DNA of 64,000 bases from Saposhnikovia divaricata (lineage: Eukaryota; Streptophyta; Magnoliopsida; Apiales; Apiaceae), in the NCBI GenBank assembly GCA_036435485.1, contig CM071600.1, positions 55,115,546-55,179,545 of the forward strand. The letters are read 5' to 3'. Within the stretch, counting starts at the first letter, position 1. Every line of letters begins with the position of its first letter. Under the pieces are notes generated by a model. The model was not told the DNA's origin, did no database searches, and saw nothing but the letters and a program-made list of their open reading frames with translations. Shown here piece by piece: positions 56,666 through 64,000 of the stretch. The position numbers were made by a program, and so were the translations under genes.

Positions 56666-58120
56666 ATGGAAGATTTTTGCGGTCCGGTTGATCCTTCTCT
56701 CCTTACCGACCAAGAAAACCATATAAGTAGTAGAATATGGGTTGGTGATCATCGAGATAAACTTACAATCCGTCAAAGTACCTCGTTGCTTAATCAATGG
56801 GAATTAGAGCCTTATCAAATTCATCTTTTACAACATTGGGGTTTCGGAATGTTTACCAACCCAAGAGCCGTTATGCAAAATGATGTGGCTTTAATTACGT
56901 CATTAGTGGAGCGTTGGAGGTCGGAAACCAACACATTCCACTTTACTTTCGGGGAGATGACGGTGACACTTGAAGATGTGTACATGTTGACGGGGCTTCC
57001 GGTTGTTGGAGAGGCGGTAACTTTGAGTGACGCAATTAACGTAAAAAATCTTTGGTTACAGGTTTGGCCGGATCCGACACTCTCATTTGAGGAAAGGGAC
57101 AATGCTTTGGAGAGAGGTGGTGTGAAATTAAATTTTTTGAGGGAGAGATATCGCAAATGCCCGAACAAGGAGGATCGGGAGCTTCTAGAAATATATACAC
57201 GGGGTTATGTGTTTTATTTGTGTGGGGCGATATTGTTCCCCACAAAATCAAACAATGTTGCTCATCCAAGATTAATTCCCTTGTTGCTTGATACTTCTAG
57301 AATTGTTGGGTATGCTTGGGGTGCAGGAGCACTTGCCTATCTATATAGGAATTTATTTGAGGCAAGTCAAAAGGATTGCAAGTCTATTTCGGGATGCTTG
57401 ACAATATTGATGCTTTGGGCACGTGAGAGGTTGCGCCCGGGACAACCTAAGCTAGCATCTCAAACCGAGTATATATGGCCTAGGGCTTTGGCATGGGCGG
57501 TTGCTCCCGTTGGCCCAGGAAAATCTAAGTACTTCAATGTCCATCACAATATTGATGCATATCGCGGGCAGTTCGATAACTTTGATGCACGATGGGTTAA
57601 GTGGAGGCCATATGCTCGCTTCTATCGGCCTTTTGATCTTCAATTTCAGTGGGCCCTTATAGCCGGTTTAGCTCATGTGCCCCTTGTGTTTTTTGAAGAT
57701 GTTGAACATCAACTTCCGGAAAGGGTGGGAAGACAGTTTGGTTTTCCATTAAGCATTCCACCGCCGCCACCGGATGATATGTCAACGTTGAGGGCGAGAT
57801 CTGAACATTCTTTTGTATATCAACATTATCTCAATTTTGCACGATATGTAGTTGTTTGGAATGAATTTGTGAATAATGGTATTGGTATTTTGGGACCACC
57901 TTTGAATGCCATATCTCTAGAGGAGTATATGGATTGGTACTATAATGTTACCAAATTAAAAATTTTGCCGCCTTCAAAACCAACCAAGGATCCGAAAATA
58001 TTCCAACAACCGAAAGACAAGTTCGACAATCCCAAGGCAATGTCAAACTATTACATTTTAATTCCTGGAGTAATGTCAAACCTTCTTTGGCATCACTCGA
58101 ATCAAATACATGATGTCTAA
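56666..58120 (+). CDS. Plant mobile domain (PMD) protein, MAIN/MAIL-like, transposon-borne
   Basis: One 484-residue open frame starting MEDFCGPVDPSLLTDQENHI. The PMD core is well preserved: TFGEMTVTLEDVYMLTGLPV at about residues 96-115, GYVFYLCGAILFPTKSNNVA near 180-200, WGAGALAYLYRNLFEAS, and a WKRY-like segment WVKWRPYARF near 310. PMD proteins include Arabidopsis MAIN and MAIL1, nuclear factors in transposon silencing and genome stability; many copies sit in transposons. The final 20 or so residues after PKAMSNYYIL are antisense to the FAR1-type gene, so the C-terminus is a deletion-made tail. A TTTTAG just before the ATG could be an acceptor for an upstream exon. Confidence 0.82.
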   Translation: MEDFCGPVDPSLLTDQENHISSRIWVGDHRDKLTIRQSTSLLNQWELEPYQIHLLQHWGFGMFTNPRAVMQNDVALITSLVERWRSETNTFHFTFGEMTVTLEDVYMLTGLPVVGEAVTLSDAINVKNLWLQVWPDPTLSFEERDNALERGGVKLNFLRERYRKCPNKEDRELLEIYTRGYVFYLCGAILFPTKSNNVAHPRLIPLLLDTSRIVGYAWGAGALAYLYRNLFEASQKDCKSISGCLTILMLWARERLRPGQPKLASQTEYIWPRALAWAVAPVGPGKSKYFNVHHNIDAYRGQFDNFDARWVKWRPYARFYRPFDLQFQWALIAGLAHVPLVFFEDVEHQLPERVGRQFGFPLSIPPPPPDDMSTLRARSEHSFVYQHYLNFARYVVVWNEFVNNGIGILGPPLNAISLEEYMDWYYNVTKLKILPPSKPTKDPKIFQQPKDKFDNPKAMSNYYILIPGVMSNLLWHHSNQIHDV

Positions 58121-58883
58121 TATCACGCAAAACATTCCTAATGTCTTGACTAGTAAATCCAATATTCTCTAAGCTTCCCGTAAGCTCACCCATTACATTC
58201 AAAGATTGTTGAGGCCCAATACCCGACTTACTCAAAATTATAATCAATTCTCGCATGATGGGTGTTATGTTTCTTGGCCTTTGCATGAAATGTACCTAAC
58301 TAGGTGAAACCATCTCATGATTGTGTACCAAATGAACCAATGTTACCTCCCACTTATTTGATTTCTCTCTATGAACAACATACATTCGCGCCTTACATTT
58401 CGTTCTACCAAGAGAATCTCTTTTTCTCTTTTTTTTGGGAACTTCATCTTCATCATCCAAAGATTTTGAGGCTAATCTCCCACCCTTTCGACATATATAC
58501 AAACGCGAACAAATCTTGTTGTTTTTTGAACGTTTATGTGTAGTTCTAATTATGACTTCAAAACCAATACGCCTACCATAATCTCTATAAAACCTCTCCG
58601 CTTCATCTAAACTATCGAATAATTGACCAACACATGGGCAAACATCATTCAAATCATCCAAAGAAACACCATTCTCAACATCTTCAACATCATCACCATC
58701 ATCAACATCATCATAGACAACATCACCATCATCATTCTTAACATCTTCATTATTATCATCATCAAGATCTATTATTTTAGGTGTGTGTGGACGTTCGTTA
58801 ACATCTTCATTTTCTACCTCAATCTCAATCTTACTAGGTGTCTTATTAGGAGATTTTAATTTCGAAAAAATGAAAGAAGCCAT
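58050..58883 (-). pseudogene. FAR1/FHY3-type DNA-binding N-terminus of a MULE transposase, truncated
   Basis: Starts MASFIFSKLKSPNKTPSKIE at 58883, has a strongly acidic Asp-rich stretch, then the FAR1 DNA-binding domain: FDSLDEAERFYRDYGRRIGF, basic KKKRKRDSLGRTKCKARMYV and VHLVHNHEM, the last holding the zinc-binding histidines. An in-frame TAG at 58296-58298 follows. The same frame resumes with MQRPRNITPIMRELIIILSK and the linker before the MULE catalytic domain, up to about TLLQELK. There the sequence switches to the antisense of the PMD gene. The DDE domain and SWIM zinc finger are absent, so it cannot encode an active transposase; a DNA-binding fragment of about 195 residues could still be made. 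Confidence 0.82.
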
Positions 58884-59224
58884 GGGTTAAATAGAGATCT
58901 AACCTTGAATTCCAAGCTCAATCTTCAAAAATCTTAATTTGGGAATGGTACTCCCTTGCTCAATCTTCAAAATCTTCAAATTTGGGTAAGATTTGACAAA
59001 TAAACTAAGATTGGTAAAGTAGAAATAGGTATAGATTGGTGTAGATTAAGTTTGTAATGGTGTAAAATATATCTCCAAATGATTTAAGATTGGGTATAAA
59101 CTCAAGAACACTCTTGAAATGATATTTCAAAACATGAAGGGCTGTTTGAGCTGAAATTGGTGTTGTTCTCGGCTAAGATATATAATAGAGCGGAACAGAA
59201 TAAGGGTAAAATGGGAATATTTGT

Positions 59225-59288
59225 TACGCTATATTATATAGCGTATACGCTCTATAATAGAGCGTAGTACGCTATATAATATAGCGTA
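59225..59288. repeat. Right array of 21-bp palindromes (three copies)
   Basis: Copies at 59225-59245, 59246-59266 and 59268-59288. The middle copy carries matched changes in both arms (TACGCTCTAT / ATAGAGCGTA), so pairing is kept. Same motif as the left array. Confidence 0.95.
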
Positions 59289-59634
59289 ACTACTGTTCAT
59301 CCTGCCCGTTGACTGGACGTTTTAATGGTATAAGATGGGTTGGTTGGATATATTAAAATATCCAACTGTGGCTGTTGACCAGTTCCCTATATATATATAT
59401 ATATATATATTATAATTCCTGATGCCATTTTTTGTCTTTTTCCCATACTACCCATGGTCTTTCCTCTTATTTACTGCCCTTACCAATGTTTTATTGGTTT
59501 GTTTACAATTTGTGCAGGGACATTTTCGTTCAAACTTTAAGCTTAACTGTTCCCGTTCCGTGCATGTGTCTTGTGTAGATAACTTGCACGTGAATATTTT
59601 TTCCATTTTGTGGTCCATCTCCCATTCAATTCTA

Positions 59635-59969
59635 CTCCCTCCGTCCCACTCAATTATATACATTGGGGGTGGGCACGAAGACCAAAAAAATATACATTGA
59701 GGGTGGGCATGGAGACAAAAAAAATATAAAAAATGAGTAAAGTTAGATAGTAGAGAAAAGTAGTGGGTGTAATATTATTTTATATTATAGATTTGAGTAA
59801 TAGAGAAAAATTAGTGGGTGTAATAGTATTTTATATTATAGATTTGAGTTAATGGAGGAAAGTTAATGGGTGTAATAATGTTTTATATTATTAAAACTTT
59901 ACTAATTGTATTGAAATGAGAGGGACACCCAAAATAGTAACCGTATAGAAATGAATGGGAAAGAGAGAG
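59635..59969. mobile_element. Stowaway-like MITE
   Basis: Begins CTCCCTCCGTCCCACTCAAT after TA and ends GAATGGGAAAGAGAGAG before TA. GGGTGTAATA(A/G)T and TTTTATATTATAGATTTGAG are repeated inside. Noncoding. Confidence 0.7.
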
Positions 59970-60247
59970 TAGTTATCTACTCCAATTGATTTATTTTAAT
60001 TGTAAATAAGAATTCATTGTATTGATCTTAGTATGATTTCAAATTGGCATACCTTTATTTATATTTAAAACTCAGACCAAGAAAGTTTTCCCGTCTTTCT
60101 TTTTTAAATATTGAAATACTACTAGTAAATAGTAAATATTTTATAATATATTTAATAATATTCTGGATAAGATTTTATATTCAAATAATCGAAGTATCAA
60201 GGTTTGTAAAATTCTATTTTTTTAAAAAAAAAATTGCCAAATATATT

Positions 60248-60739
60248 TGTTGTTGGAGGAATTTCGTAACAACACGAAATCGGAGGTGTGCTGGAATAAT
60301 AGAGCGATTTTATGAGTATGTGGCTGTTTTTAGGGTTTAGGGGTTGTTAAAAAGAGGGGGCTGGACTTGGAAAGTGTCTCGATTTGTCTCGTGTATCGGA
60401 TCTCATCCTCTGCCCAGATGCCTACGTACCTATATGTTTATATAGGATCAAGCCCACGTAGTTCTGTGCAATTATGTTTATCCCCAAGAGATTTTAGGGA
60501 TAAACTTCGTTAACGTGATAATTATTGATTTTATCTGATTTAATCTTATCGTTGTGATATCTTCCTGATTTGAAGAATATCGTTTGGAGATATTTTCCGT
60601 TATTGATTGTTTGAGATTGATTCTTTCCTCATTTCAGAGAGAGGATAAAACTTAGCGGTTAAGTAATAATTATTAATCTGAATTAATAATTATTAAAAAT
60701 TTGGGAGGTTATTAGCCATGCCAAAAATATGGCATAACA
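60248..60739 (-). repeat. Left LTR of the non-autonomous element (492 bp)
   Basis: Nearly the same as 62518-63016. Single-base differences are visible (for example GGAAAGTGTCTCG versus GGCAGGTGTCTCG), and a short AATTAATAATTAAT-type indel lies near the end. Confidence 0.9.
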
Positions 60740-62517
60740 ACTAGCCCCCAATTCTTCAGTGTAGCTTGCTGCAGTGGAGAACTAAAAATTCTTCAAGCTT
60801 CCAAATTTCTTGAGTCGCTGAAAAAACTGAAAATAGATGATTAGAAAAACACTTAGAGCACCACAGTGCTCATTAGGCGTATGAGGATGCAAGTGTGATA
60901 GCATGCGATGACCACTATAAGATATATATCTGCCAAGGTTTTCAAATGCGAGCATAAATAATTTATTTGAAATCCTTTGCGATCCTTATTGTCTAGTTAG
61001 GACCTTGGCGTTTGTATATATCTCGAATTGGCATACACACTTTTCAAGTGTCTGATGCAACCACATAAGGATGTGTATGGCGGGGTCTTCAATAAGAGAT
61101 GTAGATATAATCCTAGCTAACCTCGCACGCGTCCCTTCTTGGGCTGGCTATGCTGAGGTTTCCTAGCGAATCTCGCATGCGTCCCTTGTTGGGTTAGCCG
61201 TGCTATGAAGTCTTAAAGATATTTTGCATAGGGTCCCACCCATGCGATCTTGAGAGATCTCTTCATGGGACTTTAATAATCCAGAGGGTGCTGCACTTTA
61301 CTCAAGCGTGTAGCATTGCGAGATTTATAGCTTGTCTAGGCTACCCTACTTGACAATTTAAGTTCGCAAGTTTGGAAATATTTTTGACATATATGTATTA
61401 TCGCGACAATATATGAAAAATATTTTACAAATCCAAATGCAATAATAAATATGCTCTTTTAAGAATGTCGCGATATTTATTTTCTTTAAATATAATGTCT
61501 TTTTTCTTGTAGAAAATCTTTTACAAAATTATGCATCTCGCATATATAATTTTTTCTTCAAAGCATGCAGCTCGTACGAGATTGTAAAATATCCACAATC
61601 AATCAACATAAATATCCACAATTCATCAACTTAAATATCTCGTACGATATTTTCTAAATCGCAATAATTTTACAAGCATAAAAATATTTACTGCTCGCAC
61701 GAATTTTTAAATAATAAATATTTTTCTGGAAAAAAATATTTAAAAACATGATTTATGCATGCATGGCATAAATATTGTGCAATATATTTAAAATTTCAAA
61801 AAATAAATTAAGCGAAAAAAAGAAACTTATCTCTATTTTTGGGCTCCTGCCCATGAATTTTCAAGAGTAATTGTCTGGATCGCGCGTGTCACCTTGTTGA
61901 CTGTGCCTCGCATACTCGGTAGTCTTTTCATTCTATTTTTCGTTCAATCCTTGCAGGTCCCACGAGTCCATTCTTTGTTGCCTGACTCTATTTTCTTTTA
62001 CTGTCCACATAGCCTCTGTATCTTTCGAATGGATTTTTTTTTCTTTTTTTTTTCTCCTATCCCTTGGTATATGTCTTATCTTATTTTTTTTATATTTCTT
62101 TATCCATCGCTGCTTTCTTTCTACTCTAGGACTGTTTTGATTTTCCTGTTTTCTGGACTTTTTTTTTTCTGCTTGCTTTTGTTGATTGTATGTGCCATTA
62201 CTTGGATCATCCTTTTCTTTTTATCATGCGAGCTCCACTCTCTTTTTTTTAATTCATTGTGAGCGTGGCCTTCAAGCTATGTAAATTAATTGCTCCTTGT
62301 TTATTGACACGAACAAGCACTGTATTGTTGCTTCTCGTTTTTATCTCGGTGTGACGTGAATTTCTTATTCGGGACAAAAACCACCATAAATGACTGTGGC
62401 TTTTAGTGTTGCCATTCCCAATTTTTTGTGTATTAAAAACCAAAAACCCCATGTAAATTTTTTGGTATTCATTTGTCCTCCATAAACGAAAAATTATGCC
62501 CTCCTTCTAGCGCCAAA

Positions 62518-63016
62518 TGTTGTTGGAGGAATTTCGTAACAACACGAAATCGGAGGTGTGTTGGAATAATAGAGCAATTTTATGAGTATGTGGCTGTTTT
62601 TAGGGTTTAGGGGTTGTAAAAAAGAGGGGGCTGGACTTGGCAGGTGTCTCGATTTGTCTCGTGTATCGGATCCCATCCTCTGCCCAGATGCCTACGTACC
62701 TATATGTTTATATAAGATCAAGCCCACGTAGTTCTGTGCAATTGTGTTTATCCCCGAGAGATTTTAGGGATAAACTTCGTTAATGTGGTAATTACTGATT
62801 TTATCTGATTTAATCTTATCGTTGTGATATCTTCCTGATTTGAAGAATATCGTTTGGAGATATTTTCCGTTATTGATTGTTTGAGATTGATTCTTTCCTC
62901 ATTTCAGAGAGAGGATAAAACTTAGCGGTTAAGTAATAATTATTAATCTGAATTAATAATTAATGATTATTAGAAATGTGGGAGGTTATTAGCCATGCCA
63001 AAAATATGGCATAACA
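62518..63016 (-). repeat. Right LTR of the non-autonomous element (499 bp)
   Basis: TG...CA ended partner of the left LTR; seven bases longer because of an indel near 62960. Confidence 0.9.
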
Positions 63017-63021
63017 ATATT

Positions 63022-63643
63022 TTTAAATAAAAATATAATAAATTTATATTAAATAAATACATACCAAACACTTTAAGTTATGTAACTGCTAAAATAAATG
63101 AGAGTTAAACTGAACTAAGAAAATACAGTTAAAAAGTTTTTTCTTTAATTATTATTACCAATATTTTTAACTTTTTTAAAATATATGTTTTATCTGAAAT
63201 GATATATTAAAACATATTTTATGAAATTTCCAATTTATATTTAATTATATTTTGTTTACAATTATAGCATTACCTACCAGATTTTATAAATGAAGTGAAC
63301 CAAATAATGTTTTAATACAAAATATAACACTACAGAATAGAAAAGAGGTTAAATAAATGCGTATCAGAGACCTCAAGCTATGTTACTCAAAGGGAAGGTT
63401 GTATACCGGTCGCGTTCAAAGTACACGCCTAACCTCGAGTTCATCGATCAAAAACTGCTGCCGCTTAAACCTCCGGTGACAACGTCCGATCAAAAACCTC
63501 CGTTTCTGCCTGCTGTTTTGGACAAGTAGCTAAGAACATTCATCCCTTACTTTGTTTGGTCTTTCAGATGATGGATTTTGATGCTGTCAGGGAGTGCAAC
63601 CATGTATGATGGCTCTTGTCCCAATATGGGGGTTTTGACCCAA
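63022..63643. other. Intergenic stretch, no gene recognised
   Basis: AT-rich up to 63350, then GC-richer. 63385-63640 may belong to the element that follows (for example GGGGGTTTTGACCCAA just before 63644), but no frame has family resemblance. Confidence 0.4.
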
Positions 63644-64000
63644 TGTAACACCCCCAGATCCGGGGTCAGAGATCTGGTGGTTACGGTCTTACATCCATTC
63701 ATAATACTTGACTTGAGTCCACAATACATAAATCACATGATGTGACCCCACAATAATTACCACTCACACACACAACAGTTATAGTCCCAGAGATGAAATT
63801 GAAATAAGTCTTACATTAAAGGGTTACGAATAAAAGTTATTACAATCCCAAAAGGATAACATCATAGGTTTAAAAGTTTTGCCGTTGATTACATTAATTA
63901 TACATATAGTTAAACAGGAAACAAAAGCTGTCTAACTATGCTACCTCAGCAATGGCGGCTAGCATCTCAGCGGGTAGTCCGGTGGGTCGGGTAACCTGCT
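63644..64000. mobile_element. Start of an LTR (Gypsy-type?), runs off the window
   Basis: TGTAACACCCCCAGATCCGG is a common start of LTRs in plant Ty3/Gypsy chromoviruses, and the following CAGAGATCTGGTGGTTACGG fits that type from memory. The other end and any coding part lie outside the window, so class and orientation remain uncertain. Confidence 0.5.

Larger units (their letters stand above)
55860..59387. mobile_element. MULE-like element with PMD gene and truncated FAR1-type gene
   Basis: Left end GGGATGCCTTCTACAGCCAA and right end (inverted) GGGAACTGGTCAACAGCCAC continue as matching arms (AGTTGGATAT, ATATCCAACCAACCCATCT) for about 65 bp. TA repeats lie on both sides, so the target duplication cannot be measured. 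Just inside the arms are arrays of a 21-bp palindrome, four at the left and three at the right. Between them a PMD gene (plus) meets a FAR1-type gene (minus) tail to tail; both are cut short at about 58050-58060. FAR1-type DNA-binding domains belong to MULE transposases and PMD genes are known from MULEs, hence the class. An internal deletion explains the missing catalytic part. Confidence 0.75.
60248..63016 (-). mobile_element. Non-autonomous LTR retrotransposon (LARD-like)
   Basis: LTRs at 60248-60739 and 62518-63016 begin TGTTGTTGGAGGAATTTCGT and end GCATAACA, with the host duplication ATATT on both sides (60243-60247 and 63017-63021). Minus orientation is suggested by TTTGGCGCTAGAAGG next to the right LTR, which looks like a primer site, and GAATTGGGGGCTAGT next to the left LTR, which looks like a purine tract. 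The 1.78-kb interior has no gag or pol. It contains CGCATGCGTCCCTT(G/C)TTGGG repeats near 61125-61185 and a pyrimidine-rich segment near 62030-62250. Confidence 0.88.

Noticed and set aside
57948..58286. 112-codon minus-strand frame taken as a separate gene
   Set aside because: It is the continuation of the FAR1-type gene after an in-frame TAG, and its last third is only the antisense of the PMD gene.
61894..62262. 122-codon plus-strand open frame rich in Phe and Leu
   Set aside because: It lies in the pyrimidine-rich interior of the non-autonomous LTR element; composition alone explains the frame.

Overview
The window is nuclear DNA of a flowering plant, very AT-rich and packed with nested transposable elements. 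The single clearly intact host gene, a spliced NSUN5/NOP2C-type rRNA methyltransferase, has plant-style GT-AG introns. The surrounding families are CACTA, Helitron, MULE, Stowaway, Copia, TRIM and a tRNA-derived SINE. A eudicot, possibly an asterid, is my guess; no marker fixes the species.

Layout. 1-8166: right part of a CACTA (En/Spm) element, with a nonsense-bearing TNP2 transposase tail, a seemingly intact tnpA-like gene, a MULE-type MITE in its first intron, and a 3' end rich in a GGTCGAATTTAG motif that stops at TAGTG. 8357-10797: two short minus-strand Helitrons. 11.2-16.6 kb: noncoding repeats, including a higher-order array with an exact 433-bp period. 16.6-17.8 kb: three MITEs. About 18.82-18.88 kb: a scrap of organellar large-subunit rRNA.

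19880-28841 (minus): NSUN5-like gene, 13 exons, 506 codons plus stop. About 215 bp upstream of its ATG starts the most interesting structure: a minus-strand Helitron-like element (29056-37311) with exon fragments of a katanin p80 subunit, a PUB5/PUB45-type U-box protein, a GPN3-like GTPase and at least one unidentified gene, all in one orientation. A TRIM with two apparently identical LTRs is nested in it. A SINE split by a Harbinger-like MITE lies just beyond.

38211-53093: an F-box/LRR-type pseudogene split by a 13.5-kb minus-strand Copia element (38554-52076, TSD TAGCT). The Copia has gag, pol and a long extra ORF downstream of pol, all interrupted by stops or frameshifts, and LTRs loaded with TTCTCGAA motifs.

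54004-59387: four terminal-inverted-repeat elements end to end in TA microsatellites. The last (55860-59387) carries a plant-mobile-domain (PMD) gene facing a truncated FAR1-type transposase gene, bordered by arrays of a 21-bp near-perfect palindrome; it is the best candidate for a poorly described transposon system. 60248-63016: a non-autonomous LTR element with TSD ATATT. From 63644 a further LTR-like sequence runs off the window.

The genes do not form a pathway: apart from NSUN5 the coding capacity belongs to transposons or to host-gene fragments carried or broken by them. Exon limits were read by eye from splice signals and protein continuity; family names come from remembered motifs, not database searches.
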